From Luteibacter sp. 9135 (lineage in GTDB: Bacteria; Pseudomonadota; Gammaproteobacteria; Xanthomonadales; Rhodanobacteraceae), in contig NZ_JQNB01000001.1 of the NCBI RefSeq assembly GCF_000745005.1, positions 1,729,501 to 1,793,500 of the forward strand: DNA of 64,000 nt. The letters are read 5' to 3'. How positions within the stretch are numbered: the first letter of the stretch is position 1; every line of letters starts with the position of its first letter. Made by a program: the position numbers and the translations under genes. Below are positions 17,533 to 27,253 of this stretch, piece after piece. Below the pieces are notes generated by a model that saw nothing but the letters and a program-made list of their open reading frames with translations, was not told where the DNA came from and ran no database searches.

Positions 17533-20500
17533 CAACGCGGAATGAGAAGGGAATGAAGGGGATTCGCATGGAAAAGTCGAGCATATGGGCTGTTGGCTCG
17601 GTCGTGGCTCTCAGCGCGCTGACGCTCGCGGTAGCGCATCGCTTCACGGTCGAGGCGCCTGCCTCGATGCCGACGCCGTTTCCCTTGGGTAGTTCACTGG
17701 ATCGCTCGGACGTGACGCTATCCGACGGGCGGACTTTGTCTCTGCGCGACGGAGCGCTTTCGCTAGCGGGTAAGCGGATTGCCTTGTCGTCGCCGCGCCG
17801 ATTCGCGTCGCTTACCGTGATGCCCACCGGTCAGGTGCTGGTCTGGGGCGGTATCGATGACGAAGGTCGGCTGGTGGAGACAGGGGAGTGGTTCGAGCCG
17901 TCGACAGGTGCGTTGGTGACGACGGGACGCCTAGGTCTGCCGCCGCGAGCGGCACATACGCTTAACGTGTTGTCAGACGGTACGTTGGCGATGACCGGTG
18001 GTTGGGGCGTGGGTAACGTGCCGGCGCATGATGTGGCGCTGTGGCGTCCGTTGGATCGTCATCTGGATCTGCTGGCTGGCGATCCGGCCCATGTACGCAT
18101 GAAGTCGGTAGCGTCGTTGCTGGCTGACGGCACGCTGCAGATTGTGGGCGGAGTCGACGAGATCGGCCGACCGATTAATGAGGCGTGGCTGTTTGGTCGT
18201 TCGGAGGCCATTACTGCGGTTAAGCCGCATGGCGTCGTTGCTTCGCTTCCCACGAAAGACAAAAGCGGTGCCTCGCCCATTGGGCCGCTCGCCCTACGCT
18301 TCAGCGAGCCCGTCGACGTTGCCGGGTTGGGTGGAACCGTGTCGCTATTGGGTCCCAGTGGCGTAGTGAAGACCCGTGTAATTGGCACCGAAGGGGGCAG
18401 GCTGGTCTTTGTCCAGCTGCCGGATGAACTTTACCCGTCAGCCCGCTACACGATCTTCGTCCAGGGGCTGCATACCGCCAAGGGCGATGTAGTGCCTTAT
18501 GAGGCGATTGGCTTTACGACCAAGGCCGCTCGTGGTGGTGTAGTCCTGGCTGGCGAAGGCCATCAGCCCGGTACCACGGCTCCAGATTCGGCTCAGCCGC
18601 CGATCTTCGTCATGGCTGGTGCCGGCAAGGTCGCGCCCTGCAAGCCGGTTGATGCCTTCCATCTTTGCCGCGACAAGGGCCAGGTCAAGGACGGGGCGTT
18701 CTACCCCGGCCAAGACAATGTTGCTACCAGCGATGGCGGACACTGGCGCCTCTACAGGGATCGCCAGATGCTTCCCGACACAAAGCAGCTCGAGGCCGAC
18801 TTACCCAAGGGAAGCACGGCTTTGATCGGACAGGTTCGTCAGATCGACGAGTCGCCGATTGCCAATGTTGAGATTAGCGTCGACGGGCAAAAAGTACGAA
18901 CGGATGGACAAGGCGTGTTCGTCCTGCAGCATGTGCTCGCGGGTCGCCGTGAGCTGTTCGTGGACGGTCGCCCAGCGGGCTCAGCGAACACGGAATACGG
19001 CCGCTTTATCGTGGGTGCCGATGTTACGGCGTCGACGGTTAACCACATGCCATTCGTGATGTACCTGCCGCGGGTGCTGGATCGCGACAAGATCGCGCTG
19101 CCCTCGCCGACCACGCGTGAAACGGTGCTGACACACCCGGACATGCCGGGCCTGGAGCTACGTATCCCTGCCGGTGCCGTTTTCAAGGACCGGGACGGTA
19201 AGGTGCTCAACGAGATCGCGATCGTGCCGACGCCCGTCGATCATGCGCCGTTTCCATTGCCCGATAACTTCCCGATGTACTTCACTATCCAGCCGGGCGA
19301 TGCAGTGGTGCAGGGTATGACGCCGGAGGCTGCGAAAGGTATCCAGGTGGTGTATCCGAACTACGGCAAGCAAAAGCCAGCGGATAAGGCGGACTTCTGG
19401 GTCTACTCGGCTGAGAAGGGCTGGGATATGTATGGCACGGGGCATGTGTCCGGGGACGCGAGTCAGCTGGTCGCCGACAAAGAAACACGGTTGGTCTGGG
19501 CGCTCGGCGCTGGCGCATCGACGAATCCGCCCCAGGAAGACAACGGTAAGAAGCCCAATAACAAATGCGCAGCCGATCCTGTTGATTTGAAAACAGGTCA
19601 GTTTTTGAAGCGTTGGCAGGACCTTTCGGTTGCGGATGTCATGCCCTTGAGTATCGACAGAACGGCGACAAATCTGGCAGCCGTGGGTTCGCCGTTCGGT
19701 CGTGGTACAGGCACTGCGCTTAACCTTACGCTTTCTGCTCAGCAGGGTTTCGATACCCCGCGGCTCGTTTTGGCTTGCGGTGAGGCAATCGAGTTTCACC
19801 TTGTTAGTGGGCAGGCTGTTTGGCCGCTTGTGGGGACGGTCTGGCGCCACAGCGATACGCAGTCGGTGTTTTACGGGGCGACGCTCCAGTTTCTCAACGA
19901 CTCTACCGCTGAAGGCGCCCACTGGATCGTTACGCTCAAGGACGGCAGCCAGTACTGGTTCAACAGGCACGCGCCTAACAATCTCTATCGCCGCGTAGAT
20001 CGCGCCGGAAATGTCACGCAATATTTGTACAACGGGGGCCTGCTTTCCCAGATAGTGTCGCCCAACGGACGAACGATCGATATCGGATTCACCAGTAATA
20101 ACGTTATAGGAAAAGTATCCGATCAATTGGGTCGCACCGTTCATTACGAATACGCATCGTTTTCCGGGACGCAGTCGGCGCTCGACGGGTGGATGCTAAA
20201 GCGAGTCACATATCCCGATGGGACCTCAGAGGAATACACGCACCGGATGGTCGACGGCGTGCAGGCATGGCTGATCGAATCGATCAAGGACAGAAGCGGA
20301 ACCGTCCAGTTTACGAATCAGTTTGAAACGAAGGTTAGCGGCGTCGTAACGGGTCAGGTTTATACGGACGGATCTTCCACAAGCATCGCTTACGAAAGGG
20401 GCGGTGCCGATAACAGCATCATGGCTGCGACGGTCACCGATCAAAATGGGCACAAGGAACGTACGGAATTCGATCCGGTCAGCGGCTATCCCATCGCTGA

Positions 20501-22937
20501 GACGTTGGCCTATGGAACGCCACTGGCTCAGACGAGAAGAACTGAACGATCCGCTGCTGGGCAAGTTCTCTCCCGAACTGACATCGCCGGGCGGAAAACC
20601 AATTATCAATACGATACGAACGGAAACGTGACGGCCGTCACTCGCATGGCTGGAACGTCCGACGAATCCACGGTTCGCTATACCTACACAAACGATGCGC
20701 GCATCGCGTCCATGACCGACGCTTTGGGCAACAAAACCGAGGTGGCTTACGAGGGGGCTTGCGCATCGATTCTAACTGATGCGACAGGGCGTTCGGTACA
20801 CTTCACATGCAACGGGGCGGGGCGGCTAACAAGTGTTTCCAACGATGCGGGGAGCACGTACCAACTCGGATACAGCGGTGGTGACTTAATCTCCATCACA
20901 GACCCTCTCGGTTCGGTCACCCATTTTGTCTATGACGTCGTCGGCCGCCGCGTGGCTACCATTGCGGCGGATGGATCAGTCACTCAATCCGCTTTCGACT
21001 CGAACGACCGCATCATCTCACTTGTCGATGGCGACGGGAAAATGTCGCACTTTGACTATGACTCCATGGGAGATCTAATCAAGGCAAGTTTGCCAAACGG
21101 CTCTGAGTTGACGTTCGACTTTGACAACATGGGTCATCGCGTATCATCAGCGGATGCGCTCGGGCGCGAGGAGAAGTTTGGCTATGACGCCAAAGGCAAT
21201 CTGACGTCCTTCGAAGATCGAAAAAGGCAGGTGACCACCATTACCTACAACGAGTTGGACCTTCCGACGCTGAAGACGTTTGCGGACGGTTCGGGTATCT
21301 CGTACACATATGGAACTAATAACAGGCCGGTTGAGGCTCTGGATACCAGCGGCGGACGACTTGCCTGGGCGTACGATTTGTACGATCACGTTTCTTCGGA
21401 GACGACTCCGCAAGGCAGCATTTCTTACACTTACGACTTCGCTGGTCGGCGAACTGGCATGTCGACAAGCGATGGTCAATCGCTTGCGTACGATTATGAT
21501 GCAGGCAATCGACTTCTAGCTATCCGTAACGGGCAAGGGGCCTATCGATTCGACTATGACATATCAGGTAGAAGGTCGTCGTTGTCGTTCCCGAACGGTG
21601 TTTCCGCCCGATATTCATATGATGCCGCGGGTTCATTAGTGGACCTCAGTTACCGTGACTCGTCGAATACCGTACTGAGTGAGTCCTCATACAGTTACGA
21701 TTCTGTGGGGCGTCGTCTGGTGCAGGGTGGGAACGTGGGTACGATGATTCTGCCGGGGGCGACGGCGTCCGATCATCAATTTGATCTGGCGAACAGGGTG
21801 ACAGTTGGCAATGCCGCTTCGTATGCGTACGACGAAAATGGAAACCTGACATCTGACGGTGCGCGAACGTTTACATGGAATGCTCGAAACCAGCTCGTCA
21901 AGGTCAGTTCCGGCGGAAGCGATCTGCTTGCGTTCGGCTACGACGCTTTGGGCCGACGTATCACGAAGACGTCGGACGTTACCAAGATCTATCGCTACGA
22001 CGGACTTTCCGAAGTGGCGGAGACGGTCGGTGGTAAGACATTCTTGCTTATTACTGGCGATTCAGTTGACGAGAAGCTCTCTCGAACTGATGGAAGCACT
22101 TCCGAGTATTACTTGGCAGATGCACTCGGGTCATCGGTCGCATTGACTGACAGTCAGGGTCGCGTAAGCACTCGCTATGGCTATGACGCGTACGGCAAAA
22201 CTCAGGGCATTGGAACCTCGACAGAAAACCGCTATTTATATACCGGTCGTGAACTCGATGATGACGATCTCTACTATTACCGATCCCGATACTACGTGCC
22301 ATCTGAGGGACGATTCCTGAGCGAGGATTCGCTAGGCCTTTTGTCCGGGCAGCTCAATAACTATCAATATGTCGGAAGCGCACCCACCACGTATACTGAT
22401 CCTAGCGGGCACTGCCCGACCTGTCTTGTAGGGGCGATCGTTGGTGGCCTAATTGGCGGTGTGACGGGCTATATCTCCGACGGTTGGCGCGGAGCAGCGG
22501 CGGGTGCTCTGGCGGGCACAGTTACGGGTGCGCTGGGTGGACTGATTGGCCCTGCAGCGGGGGCCATCGGTAACAGCATCGCTGGGTCCATTGGCGCAGC
22601 ACTCGCGCGCGGCGGCGCCACTGCGGCTTATGGTGCTCTCTCAGGGGCCGCCGGAACCATTGCCGGTAATCTCTCAGCGAATAAACCGGCGATGAAAAGG
22701 GCTGGCTACGGTGCAACTCTTGGTGCTCTGGCTCCGCTGATGTCAGGCGAGGCAGGCGTTGCCGCGGCAGGGGATATTGGCCTTGGGCTCGCGGGCGAAA
22801 GCGTGTTCGGTGGTCTATCTGGAGTCATCGGTGGCATCGGAGGCGTGCTGGATCCACTTGGTGATTGCGCCGAGTCCGAGCCGCAGGCGCCTCCCCCGCC
22901 AGATAATCACTTCCCATGGGCTAGTATGAATTTTTAG
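17529..22937 (+). CDS. Rhs-family protein with kelch-like head and glycine-zipper C-terminal tip
   Basis: This 1802-aa protein starts at ATG 17529 (ATGA overlap) or ATG 17568, which has AAGGGG upstream and gives the export segment MEKSSIWAVGSVVALSALTL. Order: kelch-like repeats (~70-230); SbsA-type Ig domain (~235-340); a carboxypeptidase-regulatory-like fold (~430-490); a VDLKTGQFL entry segment near 690; YD repeats (~820-1580); and the Rhs core ending YYYRSRYYVPSEGRFLSEDS...YTDPSGH (~1580-1628). Rhs shells enclose a C-terminal toxin released after the core. Here the 175-residue tip is rich in GxxxG-type repeats and hydrophobic segments and ends with an acidic/proline tail. That suggests membrane insertion rather than a nuclease, but no toxin family is recognised. 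A small membrane protein follows 20 bp later, the usual place for immunity. GC drops towards the 3' end. Confidence 0.9.
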   Translation: MTTRNEKGMKGIRMEKSSIWAVGSVVALSALTLAVAHRFTVEAPASMPTPFPLGSSLDRSDVTLSDGRTLSLRDGALSLAGKRIALSSPRRFASLTVMPTGQVLVWGGIDDEGRLVETGEWFEPSTGALVTTGRLGLPPRAAHTLNVLSDGTLAMTGGWGVGNVPAHDVALWRPLDRHLDLLAGDPAHVRMKSVASLLADGTLQIVGGVDEIGRPINEAWLFGRSEAITAVKPHGVVASLPTKDKSGASPIGPLALRFSEPVDVAGLGGTVSLLGPSGVVKTRVIGTEGGRLVFVQLPDELYPSARYTIFVQGLHTAKGDVVPYEAIGFTTKAARGGVVLAGEGHQPGTTAPDSAQPPIFVMAGAGKVAPCKPVDAFHLCRDKGQVKDGAFYPGQDNVATSDGGHWRLYRDRQMLPDTKQLEADLPKGSTALIGQVRQIDESPIANVEISVDGQKVRTDGQGVFVLQHVLAGRRELFVDGRPAGSANTEYGRFIVGADVTASTVNHMPFVMYLPRVLDRDKIALPSPTTRETVLTHPDMPGLELRIPAGAVFKDRDGKVLNEIAIVPTPVDHAPFPLPDNFPMYFTIQPGDAVVQGMTPEAAKGIQVVYPNYGKQKPADKADFWVYSAEKGWDMYGTGHVSGDASQLVADKETRLVWALGAGASTNPPQEDNGKKPNNKCAADPVDLKTGQFLKRWQDLSVADVMPLSIDRTATNLAAVGSPFGRGTGTALNLTLSAQQGFDTPRLVLACGEAIEFHLVSGQAVWPLVGTVWRHSDTQSVFYGATLQFLNDSTAEGAHWIVTLKDGSQYWFNRHAPNNLYRRVDRAGNVTQYLYNGGLLSQIVSPNGRTIDIGFTSNNVIGKVSDQLGRTVHYEYASFSGTQSALDGWMLKRVTYPDGTSEEYTHRMVDGVQAWLIESIKDRSGTVQFTNQFETKVSGVVTGQVYTDGSSTSIAYERGGADNSIMAATVTDQNGHKERTEFDPVSGYPIAETLAYGTPLAQTRRTERSAAGQVLSRTDIAGRKTNYQYDTNGNVTAVTRMAGTSDESTVRYTYTNDARIASMTDALGNKTEVAYEGACASILTDATGRSVHFTCNGAGRLTSVSNDAGSTYQLGYSGGDLISITDPLGSVTHFVYDVVGRRVATIAADGSVTQSAFDSNDRIISLVDGDGKMSHFDYDSMGDLIKASLPNGSELTFDFDNMGHRVSSADALGREEKFGYDAKGNLTSFEDRKRQVTTITYNELDLPTLKTFADGSGISYTYGTNNRPVEALDTSGGRLAWAYDLYDHVSSETTPQGSISYTYDFAGRRTGMSTSDGQSLAYDYDAGNRLLAIRNGQGAYRFDYDISGRRSSLSFPNGVSARYSYDAAGSLVDLSYRDSSNTVLSESSYSYDSVGRRLVQGGNVGTMILPGATASDHQFDLANRVTVGNAASYAYDENGNLTSDGARTFTWNARNQLVKVSSGGSDLLAFGYDALGRRITKTSDVTKIYRYDGLSEVAETVGGKTFLLITGDSVDEKLSRTDGSTSEYYLADALGSSVALTDSQGRVSTRYGYDAYGKTQGIGTSTENRYLYTGRELDDDDLYYYRSRYYVPSEGRFLSEDSLGLLSGQLNNYQYVGSAPTTYTDPSGHCPTCLVGAIVGGLIGGVTGYISDGWRGAAAGALAGTVTGALGGLIGPAAGAIGNSIAGSIGAALARGGATAAYGALSGAAGTIAGNLSANKPAMKRAGYGATLGALAPLMSGEAGVAAAGDIGLGLAGESVFGGLSGVIGGIGGVLDPLGDCAESEPQAPPPPDNHFPWASMNF

Positions 22938-22957
22938 CGAACAGGTTCTCAAAGTAC

Positions 22958-23482
22958 ATGCCTGAAAAAATTACCTTCAAATATGGGAAGCTCCCGTTAC
23001 TAGCCTTGCTACTTTCGGCAGCTGTATTCGCCATGGCGGCTTATGCCTTTTTCAGGGCAGCTATAGTATTCACTTCCGGCGATCTGATCTATTTCTTGGT
23101 GGGTATTCCTTTTGTCATTGCATTTGTGACGTTCCCGATGTTCGCCTATCAAGATGTCGTGGTTTCTTCTGAAGGTATTGGTAGATCGTTCTTCGGTGTG
23201 CCAAACGGATTTGTCTCATGGGACAAGATCACAAGCGTACGCTGCGGCGATCTTTCCGCAGCGGATCGATCCGTAGGCAACTACCATCTCCGTGTAGGCA
23301 ATCGTGCGATCTTCGGAGGGGTTCGAGTCATGACAATGATCGATGATGTCGAGATGTTGGTTGCACGAATTGACGCAGAGGTGTCGAAGCGGGCAATTCC
23401 GATTACAGCCTGGGATGTCAATAAGCTGGTCACGTTGGATAGACTGCCTAGCCCCAAGAAAGGAGCGGCTGCCTGGAGCTGA
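22958..23482 (+). CDS. Small membrane protein, candidate immunity protein of the Rhs tip
   Basis: The 174-aa protein has two membrane segments close together (~13-34 and ~40-63, with SGDLIYFLVGIPFVIAFVTF) followed by a soluble ~100-residue part beginning VVVSSEGIGRSFFGVPNGFVSWDKITSV. That pattern resembles bacterial PH-like domains seen after paired helices. It starts 20 bp after the Rhs stop, on the same strand, and shares the low GC content of the Rhs 3' end. Rhs genes are typically followed by their specific immunity gene. A membrane location would fit a pore-forming or membrane-acting Rhs tip. No immunity family is identified; function is by position. Confidence 0.75.
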   Translation: MPEKITFKYGKLPLLALLLSAAVFAMAAYAFFRAAIVFTSGDLIYFLVGIPFVIAFVTFPMFAYQDVVVSSEGIGRSFFGVPNGFVSWDKITSVRCGDLSAADRSVGNYHLRVGNRAIFGGVRVMTMIDDVEMLVARIDAEVSKRAIPITAWDVNKLVTLDRLPSPKKGAAAWS

Positions 23483-23610
23483 GTGCTGGAAGAGTGGGTC
23501 GGAAGTAGTTTAAAAATGGCGTATCTAATCTTCCCAGTATGCGTGCTGTCCGTACGCACAAGTAGGTCGCGTGATGATATCCGGCTTGTCCCGTGCTTCA
23601 GTTATCTTCT

Positions 23611-23662
23611 TCCACTAAAAGGTTTAGTGGACGTGTGTAGGACGCTCCCTTCAAGGGGAGCG
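23611..23662. other. Two adjacent hairpins in the gap after the Rhs immunity candidate
   Basis: TCCACTAAA-AGG-TTTAGTGGA (23611-23631) is a perfect 9-bp stem. CGCTCCC-TTCAAG-GGGAGCG (23643-23662) is a perfect 7-bp stem. Neither has a T-run, so they are not classical terminators. A third inverted repeat, AATTATT-N10-AATAATT, lies at 23807-23830 just past the end of the converging monooxygenase gene. The 376-bp gap (23483-23858) otherwise shows no gene. Confidence 0.5.
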
Positions 23663-23858
23663 GCAGCTTGTCGTTCGCGTGACTGCAGTTAAATGGTCGT
23701 GGCATATGGTGACCAGGCTGCATGGTGCCCAGCTGCGGTGCGGTTATTCGGTTAGAAGCCGATCTGATTGTGTGAATTTCGGTCGGTGCGCTAAGTCCTT
23801 TGCCGCAATTATTGGTGTTCACAAATAATTGAAGCTGATGACCTTCGGTACGGTTGCG

Positions 23859-24935
23859 TCATCCGCCCGCCCCAAGCACCTGCCGACAGAACCCCACAGC
23901 CCCAGCCTGCACGTCCTCAAGATACGGCCGAAACCCCGCGTCGTACGCCGCGAATGCCGCCGCATACTCGCCACCATGCTGCTCAAAAGCATCCGCCAAA
24001 GCGGCCGCCCCATCCAACGCCAGCGACCCGCCTTTCCCCGCCGCCGGCGACGCGCAATACCCCGCATCCCCAACAAGCGCCACCCGTCCTTTCGTCCAGG
24101 CGGGCATCAAGATCTGCGTAATAGGCCCAAAGTAAAAATTCTCCGCCCGCTCCACTTCCGCAAGCAGCGCAGTGATAGGCCCCTCCATCGTGGCAAACCG
24201 ATCCAGCACAATGCGCCGCTGACTATCCTTGTCACGCCAATCCACATCCAGCTCATCTGCCGAAGCGAACAACAGAATGATGTCGGTCTTCCCGTTGTAC
24301 GTATTCACGGAAACGAACCGACCATCCTCCCCGAACATATTCGACGTGCCTTCCGGCAGCAAAAGCCTGTCGAGGATCGTGACCGCCCCATACGCCCCAA
24401 GGAAATGCGCATAGTCTTTTTCGGGACCAAACCAAAGGCTACGCACGTTGGAATGGATGCCATCACAGCCAAACACCAGGTCGAACCGACGGTCGGAACC
24501 CCTCTCAAACGACACCGACATACCCGCGTCGTCCTCCCGCATCGACCGAATACCGTCGTTGAATACAAACTCGACGTGGTCCTCAACCGTGTCGTACATC
24601 AGCCGAAGCAACACATCCCGCTCGATCTCGTAATCGACATCACCCGGCATACCTTCGCCGTCCTTCTCGTCCCGAAACCTCGCCTCCACATGCTCCGGCC
24701 CAGAAAACGCCGTCAGCGTCTTGATGATGCGATGTGACTCGATCTGCTCGAACAGCCCCATACGACGCACCACGTCGACGGTAGCGTCCTTAATATTGAC
24801 CGGCGTCCCTCCGCGCTTGAGAGCCGGCGCCGCTTCCACAACCGTCACGTCATAACCGAGGCGCCGCATCCAGTAGGCCGTCGCCAGCCCGGCGAAGCTC
24901 GCCCCCGAGATCAAAACGCTTTTACCCTGTGCCAT
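23859..24935 (-). CDS. FAD-dependent monooxygenase / oxidoreductase
   Basis: This 358-aa protein has the dinucleotide-binding start VLISGASFAGLATAYWMRRLG (residues ~7-27), the class A flavin monooxygenase DG motif (FGCDGIHSNVRSLW, ~155-170) and the FAD ribityl motif RVALVGDAGYCASPAAGKGGSLALDGA (~285-312). It belongs to the PHBH/TetX-like group that hydroxylates aromatic or polyketide substrates with NAD(P)H and oxygen. The substrate cannot be predicted. It is a single gene, convergent with the Rhs region and divergent from the GH76 gene; no regulator is adjacent. Length is slightly short for the family, but all three motifs are present. ATG 24935 gives a start directly before the Rossmann strand. 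Confidence 0.9.
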   Translation of the reverse strand: MAQGKSVLISGASFAGLATAYWMRRLGYDVTVVEAAPALKRGGTPVNIKDATVDVVRRMGLFEQIESHRIIKTLTAFSGPEHVEARFRDEKDGEGMPGDVDYEIERDVLLRLMYDTVEDHVEFVFNDGIRSMREDDAGMSVSFERGSDRRFDLVFGCDGIHSNVRSLWFGPEKDYAHFLGAYGAVTILDRLLLPEGTSNMFGEDGRFVSVNTYNGKTDIILLFASADELDVDWRDKDSQRRIVLDRFATMEGPITALLAEVERAENFYFGPITQILMPAWTKGRVALVGDAGYCASPAAGKGGSLALDGAAALADAFEQHGGEYAAAFAAYDAGFRPYLEDVQAGAVGFCRQVLGAGG

Positions 24936-25221
24936 GTCATCACTCGTGGTCGGCTAGTGGCTGGTATGTGATCCCCTTAGGCAGCCCGGCGCAAGCCCCA
25001 GGCGTCATCGCTCCCCTTGACCCAGTTCTCACTCCCCACCACCCCAACCCTGCAACACTCCCCAGACTCGCAACCGCCGTCCACCGCTCCACGCTTCAGA
25101 CGAACGGCCCTTGCGTGCACCTGTCCCGCCGGATCACCGCCCACGGTCCGGCGTTGAGCGGGGTGTGGGGGAGGGGAGCCTCCATGGCCCTTCGTGGGTA
25201 TCCAGAGGAGCGTTTCTCATC

Positions 25222-27114
25222 ATGCGAGTGCATACCCTGCTGGCAGCCGCCAGCCTGACGGCCTTGGCCGTCGTTTCTCCCACCTCGGCCACCGATCGTC
25301 CCCACCTGGCCGATCCCCAGTGGGATGGCCGCACCGCCGTCGCCCGTGCCCGCGTAGCGGCAGACGTACTGATGGCCTCGTACGACCCCGGCAAAGCCTG
25401 GTTCCCCGCCAGTTGGTGGAACTCCGCCGTCGCCCTGCAGACCATCGGCGACTACATGCAACGCACCGGTGACCGTCGCTACCTCGGCCAACTGGACAAC
25501 ACCTTCGAGAAGGACAAGGGTGCGTTCCCCGCCGGCGTGCTCTCGGGCGATCCGCTGCTGGGCAACTTCACCAGCCGCGCCATCGATGACTCCGAGTGGT
25601 GGGGTCTCACCTGGCTGCAGGCCTACGACCTGACCCACGATCCCAAGTACCTAGACATGGCGGTCACCATTGCCGACTACGTCAACGGCTACTGGGATAC
25701 CTCCACCTGTGGCGGTGGCGTCTGGTGGGATGGCGAGCGCACTTATAAGAATGCCGTGACCAACGGCCTGTGGATTCGTCTCACGGCCGAGCTGCATAAC
25801 CGCCTCCCCGGCGACACGCTGTGGCTGGGCCGCTCGCGCGCCGCGTGGTCATGGTTCCAGGGCAGCGGCATGGTCAACGCCGATGGCCTGGTCAACGACG
25901 GCCTCACCAACGCCTGCACCAACAACGGCCAGGCCGTGTGGAGCTACAACCAGGGCATGCTGATCGGTGGCGGCCTGGAACTGTGGCGCGCCACCGGCGA
26001 CCCCGCCATCCTCGTTAGCGTGCGCCGCCTCGCGGACGCCGCCATCGGCCCGAACGGTCTGGTCACCGATGGCATCCTGTCCGAACGCTGCGACGCGTCC
26101 GACCAGACCTGTGACGACAACGGCAAGCAGTTCAAGGGCATCTTCACCCGCTACTGGACGGACCTGGTCGACACCACCCACGACCGCCGCTACGCGGCCT
26201 TCCTCGATCGACAGGCCAAGAGCGTGTGGGACAACGATCGCGACGCCGCCGGACGTCTGGGCACCCGCTGGTCCGGCGCCACCAGTGATAGCCATCCCAA
26301 TGTATTCGACTGGCGCACGCAGGCCAGCGCCCTCAGTGCCTTGGTCGGCGATATCCCCGCCACGCCACCGCACGAATCGCTGGCGGCCACGCTGTCGCCG
26401 GCGCAGCCGGTCATCATGCCCTCGGCGTCGGGCGTCACCTCGGTCGCGCTCGATCTTGGCATCTCCGCCACCGGCGTGCTGCCTGTGCAGGCGTTGACGG
26501 TAATCGACACCCCCGCAGGATGGCGCACCACGCCACGCGCCGCCCGTCTCCCCCTGCACCCCCGCGGCAACGCAACGCCCGTGTACGGCAACGTTCCCTT
26601 GCAGCTCACGGTGCCGGCGACGGCGACCGACGGACACCATGCCGTCACCGCCAATGTCGCGGCCGCCGGCCTGGGCTTCAGTACGCAGGCCGACGTGCTG
26701 GTGGCGCACGCGATCGACTTCGACACCGGGACGGTAGATGAGAATCCTTGGCTGGTCGATGCCGGCGGCTCGCAGAGCAACGGCGTGCAGAACCGCTTCG
26801 CCGACGGCAATGCGCACTTCACCTATCGGTTCCCGTTCCCGGCCGATACCACGTCCGCCCACGTCACCCTGACCATCGATGCCGAGTACCTGGTGCAGGT
26901 CAGCCTCGACAACGCGCACTGGACCACCGTGTTGCAGGAAGACCGCCCGATCACCGACGGCTCCAACAAGGCCGACCACAGCATCGACCTGACCCCGTAC
27001 CTGGGCCAGGCCAGCAACGGCTCACGGCCGATCTATCTCAAGGTGTCGGACTCTTTCCCCAATGATGGGTGGGGCGGGCGCGTGTACCACGTGGCGGCCA
27101 CGATCGTGCAGTAG
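25222..27114 (+). CDS. Exported glycoside hydrolase family 76 (alpha-1,6-mannanase-like)
   Basis: ATG 25222 (630 aa) starts a signal peptide, MRVHTLLAAASLTALAVVSPTSA, with GAGGAG upstream, so the longer open frame from 25111 is not used. Residues ~30-390 show GH76 features: RARVAADVLMASYDPG, FPASWWNSAVALQTIGDY, the catalytic paired aspartates in AIDDSEWWGLTWLQAYDLT (~121-139), GGGVWWDGERTYKNAVTNGLW and AVWSYNQGMLIGG. The family hydrolyses alpha-1,6-mannan backbones, as in fungal cell walls. A beta-rich C-terminal ~240 residues follow, probably a carbohydrate-binding or stabilising region; its last part resembles galactose-binding folds. It is followed by a small exported protein on the same strand. 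Mannan from fungi or yeast is the likely target, inferred from the family. Confidence 0.9.
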   Translation: MRVHTLLAAASLTALAVVSPTSATDRPHLADPQWDGRTAVARARVAADVLMASYDPGKAWFPASWWNSAVALQTIGDYMQRTGDRRYLGQLDNTFEKDKGAFPAGVLSGDPLLGNFTSRAIDDSEWWGLTWLQAYDLTHDPKYLDMAVTIADYVNGYWDTSTCGGGVWWDGERTYKNAVTNGLWIRLTAELHNRLPGDTLWLGRSRAAWSWFQGSGMVNADGLVNDGLTNACTNNGQAVWSYNQGMLIGGGLELWRATGDPAILVSVRRLADAAIGPNGLVTDGILSERCDASDQTCDDNGKQFKGIFTRYWTDLVDTTHDRRYAAFLDRQAKSVWDNDRDAAGRLGTRWSGATSDSHPNVFDWRTQASALSALVGDIPATPPHESLAATLSPAQPVIMPSASGVTSVALDLGISATGVLPVQALTVIDTPAGWRTTPRAARLPLHPRGNATPVYGNVPLQLTVPATATDGHHAVTANVAAAGLGFSTQADVLVAHAIDFDTGTVDENPWLVDAGGSQSNGVQNRFADGNAHFTYRFPFPADTTSAHVTLTIDAEYLVQVSLDNAHWTTVLQEDRPITDGSNKADHSIDLTPYLGQASNGSRPIYLKVSDSFPNDGWGGRVYHVAATIVQ

Positions 27115-27253
27115 CGGTACGGGCACCTCCGCCCCTGCGTGAGCAGCGGCGGAGGTGCCTTCCTATGTTGCGGCCATGGGCAGGACGCCGGGCGGATAAA
27201 GCCGGAGGGATCGGATATCGTTCGTGCTACCACCCCGACCGAGTCCAGGCACG

